NCBI GenBank assembly: GCA_028284745.1
Contig: JANQRC010000017.1
Coordinates: 169,380 to 233,379, forward strand
Direction: 5' to 3'
From: Flavobacteriaceae bacterium
GTDB taxonomy: Bacteria > Bacteroidota > Bacteroidia > Flavobacteriales > Flavobacteriaceae
Length of the DNA stretch: 64,000 bases
Under the pieces are notes generated by a model. The model was not told the DNA's origin and ran no database searches. It saw only the letters and a program-made list of their open reading frames with translations. Below are positions 17,654-27,126 of the stretch, one piece after another (the stretch's first letter is position 1; every line of letters starts with the position of its first letter). Both the position numbers and the translations under genes were made by a program.

Positions 17654-18779
17654 GATCTGGCTCTCTTCCCCTCATATGGGAGGAGAAGAGATGTTTTTTG
17701 TAGAAGAAGCATTTAGAACCAATTGGATCGCTCCTTTAGGTCCAAATGTTGAAGGATTTGAGGAAGATTTGAAGTCTTTTTTGAAACAAGATATTCAAAT
17801 TGCGGCGTTAAGTTCTGGCACTGCCGCACTGCATCTTGCATTAGTGCTTTTAGGAGTAGGAAGAGGAGACGAGGTAATCTGTCAAAGTATGACTTTTTCA
17901 GCCTCAGCCAATCCTATTGTATACCAAGGGGCTACCCCAGTATTCGTTGATAGCGAACCCGAAACGTGGAATATTTGCCCTGATAGCCTAGAGAATGCGA
18001 TAAAAGATCGATTGAGCAAGGGCAAACGCATCAAAGCAATAATCGCTGTCAATCTGTATGGGATGCCATATAAGGCCGATGCTATTAGACAAATTGCCGA
18101 TCAGTATGAAATACCAATTGTTGAAGATGCCGCAGAATCACTTGGGAGCAAATACAAAGGACAAAGAGCCGGCACTTTTGGAGATCTAGGGATATTGTCA
18201 TTCAATGGTAATAAGATCATTACCACATCGGGTGGAGGAGCATTGATTTGCCCTTCTAAAGCCAAAAAGAAGAAAGCGATTTTTCTAGCCACTCAAGCTC
18301 GTGATGATGCCCCTCATTACCAACATAGCCATATAGGATATAACTACCGGATGAGTAACGTCACGGCAGGTATTGGACGAGGTCAGATGAAGGTGTTGGA
18401 GGGACATATTGACAAGCGTCGCAAAATGAATCAATTCTACAGAAACCAGTTCAGTACTATTGATGGGGTGTCTGTTTTTGAGGAACCCACCCAGGATTAT
18501 TTTTCTAATCACTGGCTTTCTTGCATACAGCTAGAGCAGACCGCTCTTCCGATGGGTCGAGAAGAAGTGAGACAAATTTTTCTACGAGAAAATATTGAGA
18601 CCAGACCTCTTTGGAAGCCAATGCATCTTCAGCCCATCTTCAAGGATTGCCCATTCTTTGGTGATAACAACATCAGCGAACGCCTTTTCGCAAATGGTTT
18701 ATGCCTGCCTTCGGGGTCCAATCTAAGTGATACAGATAGGGAGCGCATATCTCTAGTGATTTCCCAAAACCTAAGGTAA
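17637..18779 (+). CDS. pglE: PglE-like DegT/DnrJ aminotransferase
   Basis: A PLP-dependent sugar aminotransferase of 380 residues. The Schiff-base lysine is Lys193 in SFNGNKIITTSGGGAL, and the SSGTAALHLAL and EDAAESLGSKYKG motifs are typical of the family. In the Pgl pathway it aminates UDP-4-keto-6-deoxy-GlcNAc to the 4-amino sugar that PglD acetylates. The start lies inside pglD (17-base overlap), and pglF follows in the same direction after 101 bases. The adjacency to C, D and F types makes the assignment firm. Confidence 0.9.
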   Translation: MSEKSKIWLSSPHMGGEEMFFVEEAFRTNWIAPLGPNVEGFEEDLKSFLKQDIQIAALSSGTAALHLALVLLGVGRGDEVICQSMTFSASANPIVYQGATPVFVDSEPETWNICPDSLENAIKDRLSKGKRIKAIIAVNLYGMPYKADAIRQIADQYEIPIVEDAAESLGSKYKGQRAGTFGDLGILSFNGNKIITTSGGGALICPSKAKKKKAIFLATQARDDAPHYQHSHIGYNYRMSNVTAGIGRGQMKVLEGHIDKRRKMNQFYRNQFSTIDGVSVFEEPTQDYFSNHWLSCIQLEQTALPMGREEVRQIFLRENIETRPLWKPMHLQPIFKDCPFFGDNNISERLFANGLCLPSGSNLSDTDRERISLVISQNLR

Positions 18780-18844
18780 TCTCACAGCACATCTTAAAAA
18801 CCTGGGGCTTTTATCAGAAAACGTAACAGTTAACATAATTTTAG

Positions 18845-18852
18845 TATTTTTA
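18845..18852 (+). promoter_or_regulatory. Possible -7 element before pglF
   Basis: TATTTTTA differs from TAnnTTTG only in the last base and lies about 29 bases before the chosen pglF start. No clear -33 element, so this is a weak call. Confidence 0.3.
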
Positions 18853-18880
18853 TACACAAGGTTTTTAGGCTCATTTGAAG

Positions 18881-20866
18881 ATGACAAAAAACAGTTCTAA
18901 TCAGCAAGATAATAGCTTTAAAAAACGACTAGGCAGTTCTTTCGGAGATGTGATGGATAATACAACGAAAGGGTTTGATTTTAGCAAACTAGGTTACCTG
19001 CCCCGATGGTTGGTCTTACTGTTCGATCTATGTGTCTGTTTGGTGTCTCTTTTCTTGACGTATTTCATAGTTCACAACCTATCATTTGATTTCAACACTA
19101 CCGCAAATAATTTCAGTAAACTAACCATTGTACTTTTCATAAACCTTGTTTTCTTTTTTGTCTTCAGGACTTATTCAGGGTTGATTAGGCACTCTTCCTT
19201 CATTGATGCGATCAAAATATTTATTTCATCTTTTGCTACTTTTGGCACACTTGCGATGTTGAATTACGGACTTTTTCTTTTCTCTGGGAAGAAATTGTTT
19301 TTACTACCGGAGCTCATCATTTATTTTTTAATATCGTTCTCTTCACTATTCCTTTACAGGGTAGTAGTGAAACAAGTCTTCGAAGCTTATTTGCTTGAAG
19401 GTAAGAAGGAAAATGTCCCTAGAGTTTTGATGTACGGCTTCACGCCCAATGCCATTTCGGCAGTAGCAGCGTTAAAGTCACAGAAGCCCAAACAGTTCGA
19501 GGTAGTAGGTTTTGTAGACAAAGACCCAAAGAACTCTAGGAAGAAAATCTTTGACCTGCCCATATATTATTTGAAGAAGAATGTGTCGGTGCTCTTGAGG
19601 AAATACAATGCAGAAGCCCTCATCTTAGTAGATAACGAACTCTCAAAGACAGAGCGCATTCAATTAGTGGACAACTGTATTGAGAATGGTTATCGAGTTT
19701 TTAAGGCGCCAATAATATCAGAACTACAGAACAACCAAACAGAGATTTCTGTCAAGAATATTCAAATAGAAGACTTGCTTGCCAGAGCTCCGATTGTACT
19801 AGACAATATTTCTATCGTCAAACAGCTTAGGCAAAAGTGCATTTTGGTTACTGGAGGCGCAGGCTCAATAGGTAGTGAGATTGTCAGGCAGATAGCCAGC
19901 TACGCCCCCCGCAAACTAATTGTACTGGATCAAGCCGAGACACCTCTTCATCAGATATATCTTGAACTAAAAGATAAATTTCCTGAGCTAGATTATGAGG
20001 TTGTAGTGGCCGATGTACGAAACTTTAATCGTGTAGAGCAGATATTTAAAACGTATGATCCAGAGGTGGTGTATCATGCCGCCGCATACAAACATGTGCC
20101 GTTGATGGAGAACAACCCATGTGAGGCTATTTCCACAAACATATTGGGCACCTCTTTATTGGCTGACCTTTCGGTCAAATATAAGGTCAAAACATTTGTC
20201 ATGGTCTCTACTGATAAAGCAGTGAACCCTAGTAATGTTATGGGGGCCACAAAGCGAGTGGCCGAAATGTATGTCCAATCACTTCACTATTCAGCGAATG
20301 ATAAGAACAGTAAGGCAACTAACTTCATCACCACTAGATTTGGCAATGTGCTGGGTTCTAATGGTTCAGTGGTTCCGCTGTTCAAAAAACAAATTGAATC
20401 TGGTGGTCCAGTCACGATCACGCACCCAGACATTATAAGATATTTTATGACGATTCCCGAGGCATGTAGTCTTGTACTAGAAGCTGGCGCAATGGGTGAA
20501 GGGGGAGAGATCTTCATCTTTGATATGGGAGCTCCCGTTAAGATAATAGACCTGGCAACTAAAATGATAAAGTTAGCAGGGTTTATACCAAATGAGGATA
20601 TTGACATTGAAATCACTGGTTTGCGTCCAGGAGAAAAGTTATATGAAGAGCTATTAAGTGATAAGGCAACTACCATGCCCACATACAATAAAAAGATCAT
20701 GATCGCCAAAGAGCTAACCAAAGATTATGACCTTGTTAGCAATGCGGTCAATGAAATTATTATGTTGTCTGAAGAGGGCAATAATGAGAAAATGATTAAA
20801 AAAGTTAAAAACTTGATACCCGAATTCAAGAGCATGAATTCCACATATGTTTCTTTAGACCAATAA
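18881..20866 (+). CDS. pglF: PglF-like UDP-GlcNAc 4,6-dehydratase
   Basis: A 661-residue membrane-bound dehydratase of the PglF/WbpM/CapD family. Four N-terminal membrane helices (about 40-170) precede a first nucleotide-binding domain, then the catalytic extended-SDR domain with TGGAGSIG at 324-331, STDKAVNP and MGATK (Met454, Lys458). Met in place of the usual SDR tyrosine is normal for this family. It converts UDP-GlcNAc to UDP-4-keto-6-deoxy-GlcNAc, the entry step to bacillosamine. I chose the ATG at 18881; a TTG two codons upstream is less likely. Confidence 0.9.
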   Translation: MTKNSSNQQDNSFKKRLGSSFGDVMDNTTKGFDFSKLGYLPRWLVLLFDLCVCLVSLFLTYFIVHNLSFDFNTTANNFSKLTIVLFINLVFFFVFRTYSGLIRHSSFIDAIKIFISSFATFGTLAMLNYGLFLFSGKKLFLLPELIIYFLISFSSLFLYRVVVKQVFEAYLLEGKKENVPRVLMYGFTPNAISAVAALKSQKPKQFEVVGFVDKDPKNSRKKIFDLPIYYLKKNVSVLLRKYNAEALILVDNELSKTERIQLVDNCIENGYRVFKAPIISELQNNQTEISVKNIQIEDLLARAPIVLDNISIVKQLRQKCILVTGGAGSIGSEIVRQIASYAPRKLIVLDQAETPLHQIYLELKDKFPELDYEVVVADVRNFNRVEQIFKTYDPEVVYHAAAYKHVPLMENNPCEAISTNILGTSLLADLSVKYKVKTFVMVSTDKAVNPSNVMGATKRVAEMYVQSLHYSANDKNSKATNFITTRFGNVLGSNGSVVPLFKKQIESGGPVTITHPDIIRYFMTIPEACSLVLEAGAMGEGGEIFIFDMGAPVKIIDLATKMIKLAGFIPNEDIDIEITGLRPGEKLYEELLSDKATTMPTYNKKIMIAKELTKDYDLVSNAVNEIIMLSEEGNNEKMIKKVKNLIPEFKSMNSTYVSLDQ

Positions 20867-21206
20867 ATCAAAGAGCTTTAGGTTTCTAAATAATAAGCTT
20901 TTTACGGCCGCCTTAAATATTTTTAAGCATAGCCTAAAGAATTTAGTCAACTCCCCCCAGAACATATGCTAAACAAATAGAGTCTTTCTTGGGTTTTTTT
21001 GCCTGACGAAATCCTTGTGATTATTGTGAATAACAAAAATGAAAACTTAAAGGCAGCTAGCTTTAAGACAAACGTTTGGAAGTATAAGCTACGCGAACAC
21101 AAAACAAAGAGGCTTAATAATGGTTATAGCCCCCTAAATATAGTATATGTTGATTGAGATAATTACTTTTGTAAAAGCCACTTTAATATAAAATCAATAC
21201 AATTTC
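20867..21206 (+). other. 340-base AT-rich spacer before ugd
   Basis: No open frame of note. It contains an inverted repeat GCTTTAGG/CCTAAAG (about 20875-20937) that could end pglF transcripts, a perfect 7-base palindromic stem CTTAAAG/CTTTAAG at 21046-21067 with an 8-base loop, and a good -7 element at 21164. The rest looks like an ordinary intergenic region between two transcription units. Confidence 0.5.
21164..21171 (+). promoter_or_regulatory. Promoter -7 element of ugd
   Basis: TACTTTTG matches TAnnTTTG exactly and lies about 36 bases before the ugd ATG. TTG triplets occur upstream but not at ideal spacing. It supports a separate transcription unit starting at ugd. Confidence 0.5.
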
Positions 21207-22520
21207 ATGAAGATAACAATTATAGGCACTGGGTATGTCGGCCTAGTCACAGGAACATGCCTGGCAGAAACAGGTAATGATGTTGTATGTGTAGACATAA
21301 ATGAAGAAAAAGTGAATAAAATGAAGCAAGGAGTTGTTCCAATTTATGAACCACAACTTGACGTACTATTTCACAAGAACATTAAAAGTCAGAGGCTTAA
21401 TTTTACAACATCACTTGAAGAAGGCTTAGACCATGGAACAATCGTTTTTCTAGCGCTCCCCACTCCTGAAGGACAAGATGGTTCCGCAGACCTGTCTTAT
21501 GTGCTGGATGTTGCAGAAAAGGTAGGGAGCCATATTAAAGAATATAAAGTCATCGTTGGGAAAAGCACAGTTCCCGTTGGAACAGCTGAGAGAGTTAGAC
21601 AGACAATATCTGCAAAGACATCAACAGAGTTCGATGTAGTGTCTAATCCAGAGTTCCTTAGAGAAGGTTTTGCAGTCGCCGACTTTCTTAAGCCTGAGAG
21701 AATAATAATTGGGACCAAATCTCAACGAGCGGTAGAGCTTCTTCGGAAGATATACAAGCCCTATACTAAAATGGGAAGCAAACTGATCATCATGGACGAG
21801 AAATCGGCAGAGCTTACCAAATATGCGTCCAATTCATTTTTGGCCACCAAGATCACTTTTATGAATGAGGTGGCTAATTTCTGTGAGAAAGTAGGGGCCG
21901 ATATAGATATGGTCAGGGTCGGAATGGGAGCAGACTCGAGAATTGGCAACAGATTTTTGTTTCCTGGGATTGGCTACGGTGGGTCATGCTTTCCCAAAGA
22001 CGTGAAAGCACTTCATAAATCTGGCCAACAAGAAGGATATGATTTTCAAGTATTAGATGCTGTGATGGAAGTGAATAAAAACCAAAAAACAGCATTATTG
22101 CCCAAAATAGAAAAATATTTCAACACCTTACATGGAGTTAGGGTCGCACTTTGGGGATTGGCATTCAAGCCTGAAACCGATGACATAAGAGAAGCCTCTT
22201 CTTTGAACATGATTGATGCGTTGCTTGAAAAAGGCGCAGAAATAGTGGCCTATGACCCAGAAGCTATGGAGAACATCCACAAGAAGTTAGGAGATAAGAT
22301 TCATTATTCTAACACCATGTATGAAGCTTTGGAAAAAGCCGACGCACTTGTCATTGTTACTGAATGGAGCATATTCAAACTTCCAGACTTCAATAAGATA
22401 AAAGAATTGCTCAAACAACCTGTAATATTTGATGGAAGAAACATCTATGATTTAGAAGAAATGAAAAACGAAGGGTTTTACTACAGTTCTATCGGGCGTC
22501 CATTGGTAAACGGTTTATAG
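21207..22520 (+). CDS. ugd: UDP-glucose 6-dehydrogenase
   Basis: Oxidises UDP-glucose twice to UDP-glucuronate with NAD+. The N-terminal Rossmann motif GTGYVG is at residues 7-12, and the catalytic Cys261 lies in GYGGSCFPKD. A C-terminal UDP-binding domain follows. Length (437) is normal. It gives the locus a uronic acid precursor, which matters because a PL8 lyase, an enzyme that cleaves next to uronic acids, is encoded upstream. It heads a unit with a sugar transferase and a GT2. Confidence 0.96.
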   Translation: MKITIIGTGYVGLVTGTCLAETGNDVVCVDINEEKVNKMKQGVVPIYEPQLDVLFHKNIKSQRLNFTTSLEEGLDHGTIVFLALPTPEGQDGSADLSYVLDVAEKVGSHIKEYKVIVGKSTVPVGTAERVRQTISAKTSTEFDVVSNPEFLREGFAVADFLKPERIIIGTKSQRAVELLRKIYKPYTKMGSKLIIMDEKSAELTKYASNSFLATKITFMNEVANFCEKVGADIDMVRVGMGADSRIGNRFLFPGIGYGGSCFPKDVKALHKSGQQEGYDFQVLDAVMEVNKNQKTALLPKIEKYFNTLHGVRVALWGLAFKPETDDIREASSLNMIDALLEKGAEIVAYDPEAMENIHKKLGDKIHYSNTMYEALEKADALVIVTEWSIFKLPDFNKIKELLKQPVIFDGRNIYDLEEMKNEGFYYSSIGRPLVNGL

Positions 22521-22527
22521 TAGCTAC

Positions 22528-23889
22528 ATGCAGCGAAGAGGAAGATATTCCTGGTTGATAAGGCCGATAATGGTATTCTTAGACCTTCTGGCCGTCAACA
22601 TCCTGGCTCTCCATTTTGTCCACCTACATGAGAACTACCCTATCGGGCACCTTTATTTATCTGTATCATGGATGATCACAGCACTTTTTATCAAGTTCTA
22701 TGAAGTCTACAGGTTTACAAAGGCCACAAAGATATTGTCGCTATGGTTGAGCCAGATCTTTTTCTTCATGGTTGCCTTTTACGCTTTCCAAGGCTTTTTC
22801 AAAGTAGAGTTCCCTTCTTATGGCCAAGTAAAATACCTGTTCTTGCTCGCGTTCTCCACATTGCTTTTCAAGTTGGCCAGCTTCTACTTGCTAAGGCAGT
22901 TTAGAGCGTTCCTGGGAGGCAACAAAAGAGAGGTGATCATTATCGGAAACACAAAGTCTTCCAACCAATTAGCTCAATTCTTTAACAATAAGGACGAGCT
23001 GGGATATCGCCTCAAAGGGATCTTTAGCAATAAGAAGAGTGATGGAATAAGTGGTTCTATAGAAGACAGCTTTGCATTCTTGAATAAGAGCCATGTAGAC
23101 GAGATCTACTGTGCTATCGACGAGCTAACGGACAAGGAGATCAATCAATATGTGAGGTTGGCCGACCAAAAGTTCTATACATTAAAGTTCATTCCGAAGC
23201 AGACGACACTGATCTCACAGCAACTCGCCACACAATATTATGGCTATTTGCCGGTGCTCTCAATAAGACAAGGAGCATTAGGTCAAGACCATAACAAGTG
23301 GGTCAAGAGAATTTTTGACATTATGTTCTCATCGCTAGTGGCAATTTTCATACTATCATGGCTAATCCCTATACTGTTCATCATTATCAAGATAGATTCT
23401 CGAGGCCCACTTTTTCACAGACATATACGCTATGGGATCAACTATCAAAAGTTCACGTGCTATAAGTTTCGTTCCATGACCCATAAGAAGCATGATGACT
23501 CCGTCCAGGTAAAACGAAACGATACGCGCGTCACAAGGGTGGGTAGATTTTTGCGAAGAACCAGCATCGACGAGCTTCCACAGTTCATCAATGTATTGCT
23601 AGGACAAATGTCAGTAGTAGGACCAAGGCCGCATATGGTGTCTTTCACGGAGGAATATGCAAAGCTTACAGACAAGTATAACTTCTTGCTGCGCCATACT
23701 GTTAAACCCGGGATCACAGGTTTGGCACAGATAAAGGGCTATCGAGGCGAAGTCTCTTCTAAAGAAGATATAGTCAACAGGGTGAAGTATGATAATTTCT
23801 ACATTGAGAACTGGTCCATCTTCTTAGACATAAGAATTATAGCTCAGACAACGATAAAGATCCTGATCGGGCAAGAAAAAGCATATTAG
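22528..23889 (+). CDS. WcaJ-type undecaprenyl-phosphate sugar phosphotransferase
   Basis: A 453-residue polyprenyl phosphotransferase with several N-terminal membrane helices, a CoA-binding-like Rossmann region (about 130-250) and the C-terminal catalytic domain carrying a YKFRSMTHKKHDD segment, RTSIDELPQFINVLLGQMSV, VGPRPH and TVKPGITGLAQIKG. Long-form enzymes of this kind usually move glucose 1-phosphate or galactose 1-phosphate to undecaprenyl phosphate and start polysaccharide synthesis. It is 7 bases after ugd and 1 base before the GT2. With the PglC-like enzyme it makes two priming enzymes in one locus. Confidence 0.9.
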   Translation: MQRRGRYSWLIRPIMVFLDLLAVNILALHFVHLHENYPIGHLYLSVSWMITALFIKFYEVYRFTKATKILSLWLSQIFFFMVAFYAFQGFFKVEFPSYGQVKYLFLLAFSTLLFKLASFYLLRQFRAFLGGNKREVIIIGNTKSSNQLAQFFNNKDELGYRLKGIFSNKKSDGISGSIEDSFAFLNKSHVDEIYCAIDELTDKEINQYVRLADQKFYTLKFIPKQTTLISQQLATQYYGYLPVLSIRQGALGQDHNKWVKRIFDIMFSSLVAIFILSWLIPILFIIIKIDSRGPLFHRHIRYGINYQKFTCYKFRSMTHKKHDDSVQVKRNDTRVTRVGRFLRRTSIDELPQFINVLLGQMSVVGPRPHMVSFTEEYAKLTDKYNFLLRHTVKPGITGLAQIKGYRGEVSSKEDIVNRVKYDNFYIENWSIFLDIRIIAQTTIKILIGQEKAY

Positions 23890-23890
23890 C

Positions 23891-24661
23891 ATGTCTGCAC
23901 TGGTCTCCATCATAATGCCGACATACAATTCAGCAAGCTTCATTGGCGAGACCATACGGTCAGTGCTACATCAGACGTATTCCCATTGGGAATTGCTGGT
24001 CGTAGACGATGCCTCATCAGACGATACGATCCAAGTGATCAACTCCTATTCAGATGAAAGGATCAAGGTCTTCTCATTGAGAGAGAATGGAGGTGCTGCC
24101 ATAGCCAGAAATAAAGGCATCACAGAGGCAGCAGGAGACTATATAGCTTTTCTGGATGCCGATGACCTTTGGGAACCACACAAACTAACCACGCAGTTAG
24201 CAGTTATGAAGGCAAAGAATGCCTTAGTATGCTTTAGCAGCTACGAGTTAATGGACGAGAATAGCCAGCCGTTGGGCAAAGTGGTAAAAGCACTGGCAGT
24301 GCTTACCTATGCCAAGCTGCTGCGTAGCAATTATGTAGGCAACCTAACGGGAATGTATGACACAAGGTCATTAGGCAAAGTCTATGCTCCCTTACTGAGA
24401 AAGCGGCAAGACTGGGGGCTTTGGCTGCAATGTGTTAAAAAAGCAGGTGTGGCCTATGGAATTGAAGAACCTTTGGCAAAATATCGTGTAAGAGCAGGGT
24501 CCATCTCTTCAAATAAGATAGAAATGCTGAAATACAATTATGCAGTCTACAGGAAGGCACTTAACTTTGGCTTTTTGAAATCTCAAGCAATGCTTTTGCG
24601 ATTTCTCTGGGAACAATTCTTTGTAAAATCCAAGCAGATCATTTCAACAAAAGACCAATGA
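23891..24661 (+). CDS. Family 2 glycosyltransferase
   Basis: A 256-residue inverting GT-A glycosyltransferase. The nucleotide-sugar pocket shows as SIIMPTYNSASFIGETIRSV and VVDDASSDDT, and the metal-binding DxD region as FLDADDLWEPHKL. No membrane segments are obvious. It follows the WcaJ-like gene directly and its stop overlaps the purD start by four bases. Donor and acceptor sugars are not determinable. It is one of only two clear glycosyltransferases in the locus apart from priming enzymes. Confidence 0.88.
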   Translation: MSALVSIIMPTYNSASFIGETIRSVLHQTYSHWELLVVDDASSDDTIQVINSYSDERIKVFSLRENGGAAIARNKGITEAAGDYIAFLDADDLWEPHKLTTQLAVMKAKNALVCFSSYELMDENSQPLGKVVKALAVLTYAKLLRSNYVGNLTGMYDTRSLGKVYAPLLRKRQDWGLWLQCVKKAGVAYGIEEPLAKYRVRAGSISSNKIEMLKYNYAVYRKALNFGFLKSQAMLLRFLWEQFFVKSKQIISTKDQ

Positions 24662-25932
24662 ACATACTCATCCTAGGCTCTGGCGGAAGAGAGCACACCA
24701 TTACATGGAAACTGGCACAAAGTGCTAAAACAACAAAGCTCTATGTCGCGCCCGGCAATGCAGGCACAGAGGAAATTGCCGAGAACATCGCTATCAAAGC
24801 CACAGACTTCAATGCGATAAAGCAACTGGTGACCCAGAAAGCGATAGACATGGTAGTGGTGGGTCCCGAAGACCCTTTAGTGCTGGGCATCCATGATTTT
24901 TTCCTTCAGGACGAATCGTTGAAGCACATAACAGTGATTGGCCCATCGAAGGCAGGTGCACAGTTGGAGGGAAGCAAAGAATTCGCAAAACAATTCATGG
25001 CAAGGCATGGCATTCCTACGGCCGCATACCATAGCTTCACAAGAGAAACCGTTTCTGAGGGAAAACGGTTTCTTGAGACCATGAACCCACCCTATGTGCT
25101 AAAAGCAGACGGTCTGGCAGCAGGGAAAGGCGTTCTGATCCTTGATGAAATAGAAAAGGCCAAAGATGAATTAGAGAACATGTTGGTCGATGCCAAGTTT
25201 GGTGATGCCAGCAGTAAAGTGGTCATCGAAGAATTCTTGGACGGTATCGAGCTAAGCGTCTTCGTGCTGACAGATGGCAAGCATTACAAGATATTGCCCA
25301 CTGCAAAGGATTACAAGCGTATTGGAGAAGGCGATGTAGGGCTCAATACAGGAGGCATGGGTGCCATCTCGCCAGTGCCATTTGCTGATGAAAGCTTCAT
25401 GCAGAAGGTCGAGGATAGGATTGTAAAACCAACGGTCCAAGGACTTCAACAGGACAACATACCCTATAAGGGCTTCATCTTCATTGGGCTTATCAAAGTA
25501 GGTGAAGAGCCGTACGTGATAGAATACAATGTTCGCATGGGCGACCCCGAGACCGAAGTGGTGATCCCACGCACTCAAAATGATCTAGCGGAAGTATTCG
25601 AAGCTGTTGGCGACCAAACCTTGAATACCATTCAACTTGAGATAGATGGGCGGGCGGCAACGACCGTAATGGTCGTGTCTGGCGGTTATCCTGAAGCATA
25701 TGAAAAAGGAATGAGCATCTCAGGCATCGAAGAGGTCGAAGATTCTTTGGTATTCCATGCAGGGACCAAACTTGACAAGGACGGAAAGATAGTTACCGAT
25801 GGAGGAAGGGTCATTGCCGTCACATCCTATGATGAGGACTTCCGGATGGCCATAAAAAAATCTTACCAAAGTATTGCCAAGCTACACTTCGATAAGATGT
25901 ACTATCGCACAGATATCGGTTTCGACCTATAG
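24658..25932 (+). CDS. purD: Phosphoribosylamine--glycine ligase
   Basis: Second step of de novo purine synthesis: joins glycine to phosphoribosylamine with ATP. It is an ATP-grasp enzyme of 424 residues, the normal length, with N-terminal ILGSGGREH, the LKADGLAAGKGVLI nucleotide loop, NTGGMGAISP and YNVRMGDPETEVV. It overlaps the GT2 by four bases (ATGA), so a housekeeping gene is translationally coupled to the end of the polysaccharide operon. Confidence 0.97.
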   Translation: MNILILGSGGREHTITWKLAQSAKTTKLYVAPGNAGTEEIAENIAIKATDFNAIKQLVTQKAIDMVVVGPEDPLVLGIHDFFLQDESLKHITVIGPSKAGAQLEGSKEFAKQFMARHGIPTAAYHSFTRETVSEGKRFLETMNPPYVLKADGLAAGKGVLILDEIEKAKDELENMLVDAKFGDASSKVVIEEFLDGIELSVFVLTDGKHYKILPTAKDYKRIGEGDVGLNTGGMGAISPVPFADESFMQKVEDRIVKPTVQGLQQDNIPYKGFIFIGLIKVGEEPYVIEYNVRMGDPETEVVIPRTQNDLAEVFEAVGDQTLNTIQLEIDGRAATTVMVVSGGYPEAYEKGMSISGIEEVEDSLVFHAGTKLDKDGKIVTDGGRVIAVTSYDEDFRMAIKKSYQSIAKLHFDKMYYRTDIGFDL

Positions 25933-26154
25933 AAAAGAGTGACCGGTGACGTCTTTACGCTCTTCGTTGCTCTTATTGAACTTATTCAGCTGACCCAACC
26001 AGTATGCCATGGCCACAATGCCGATGATCATCAGCAACCAGTTCACGGTATTGGCCCCAAACCAGCTTTCGTACTGAAGGTCTCTCAACCAATCGTAGGG
26101 CTTGAATAAAAAATCGACAAACAGGGATTCGATGGCTCTAAAAAATGCTGTCAT
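25927..26154 (-). CDS. DUF6341 small membrane protein
   Basis: A 75-residue protein with one clear hydrophobic helix (NTVNWLLMIIGIVAMAYWL) preceded by an amphipathic N-terminus and followed by a charged tail. It matches DUF6341, a flavobacterial family of unknown role usually found between purD and a DUF6427 gene, as here. I start it at the ATG at 26154; the open frame extends upstream to 26208 but would cover the promoter region. It overlaps the purD 3' end by 6 bases on the opposite strand. Confidence 0.75.
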   Translation of the reverse strand: MTAFFRAIESLFVDFLFKPYDWLRDLQYESWFGANTVNWLLMIIGIVAMAYWLGQLNKFNKSNEERKDVTGHSFL

Positions 26155-26163
26155 CTTTCTAGC

Positions 26164-26184
26164 TATATTTATACCACAAATATA
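26164..26184. promoter_or_regulatory. Overlapping divergent -7 elements
   Basis: On the minus strand 26184-26177 reads TATATTTG, an exact TAnnTTTG serving the DUF6341 gene. On the plus strand 26164-26171 reads TATATTTA, one base off, serving the DUF6427 gene. The two elements are within 21 bases of each other. Confidence 0.5.
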
Positions 26185-26211
26185 GCGCATAAATCGCTCT
26201 AACAACAAACA

Positions 26212-27126
26212 ATGCTGTACGCATTCTTTTCAAGATCCAAACCCATCAATTTTGTGTCGTTGCTTTTGCTTCTAGCAGTGGTGTATGTACTTGCCATCTT
26301 TTTGGCCGATTCGCGAGACTTGATGATATGGAAGGCGGTACTCAACCTGATGGTTGTATTGTTCGGGCTTCTTTTGGTAGACTTCATCTGTAAGAAGAAC
26401 GGGCTTACCAAGAATAATACCTTGGCGCCTTTTCTGTTTGTCTTGCTAATGGCAGCATTTTATCCGTTGTTGTTGGATTTTGACATCGTACTCTCAGGCA
26501 TACTTTTTTTAATAGCGATGCGCAGAACCATTAGCCTTAGAACCCAGAACAACGTAACACAGAAGGTATTCGACAGCTCGTTCTGGCTATTAACGGCTAG
26601 CTTCTTCAACGAGTGGTGCCTTCTATTCTTATTGGCAGTTTACGGAGCCTTGGTGCTGTTCAAAATAACCGGGTTTAGAGTCTTCCTGGTACCTTGGGTA
26701 GCGGTCTTCATTGTGGGGATGCTAGCCTTTACGGTCGCCTATGTTTTCGATAAGCTTCCATTCTTGATCGAGCGATTCAAATTTTCTGTAGATACAGACA
26801 TTGCTACATGGAAGTCATTTCCATGGAATGTAACGATATCCTGGGCAACCCTACTTACCATCGTCTCGTTGATGAATTACTTTTTGAGGATCAGAAAACA
26901 GAAAGGCCTTAAGCGAGAGACATTCTTGTTGATCGTTGTGATCTTCGCCATCGCTGCCACAGTAGCTTTCCTGGGAGAGAAACATCATTTTGGTGGCATG
27001 ATGTATGTACTGTTCCCAACAAGTGTGCTCTTTGCAAATCTCCTACAGGGCTTGCCCAGACCGTGGATGCAAGAAGTGCTATTGGGATTGTGCGCCTTGT
27101 TGTTTTTAGGGAATCTACTGCTGTAG
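26212..27126 (+). CDS. DUF6427 polytopic membrane protein
   Basis: A 304-residue protein with about eight to ten hydrophobic helices, resembling DUF6427, a flavobacterial family of unknown function. The N-terminus FFSRSKPINFV is typical. It is conserved beside purD and upp in this lineage, but nothing in the sequence shows a catalytic or transport motif. Its 3' end overlaps the converging upp gene by 12 bases. Confidence 0.75.
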   Translation: MLYAFFSRSKPINFVSLLLLLAVVYVLAIFLADSRDLMIWKAVLNLMVVLFGLLLVDFICKKNGLTKNNTLAPFLFVLLMAAFYPLLLDFDIVLSGILFLIAMRRTISLRTQNNVTQKVFDSSFWLLTASFFNEWCLLFLLAVYGALVLFKITGFRVFLVPWVAVFIVGMLAFTVAYVFDKLPFLIERFKFSVDTDIATWKSFPWNVTISWATLLTIVSLMNYFLRIRKQKGLKRETFLLIVVIFAIAATVAFLGEKHHFGGMMYVLFPTSVLFANLLQGLPRPWMQEVLLGLCALLFLGNLLL

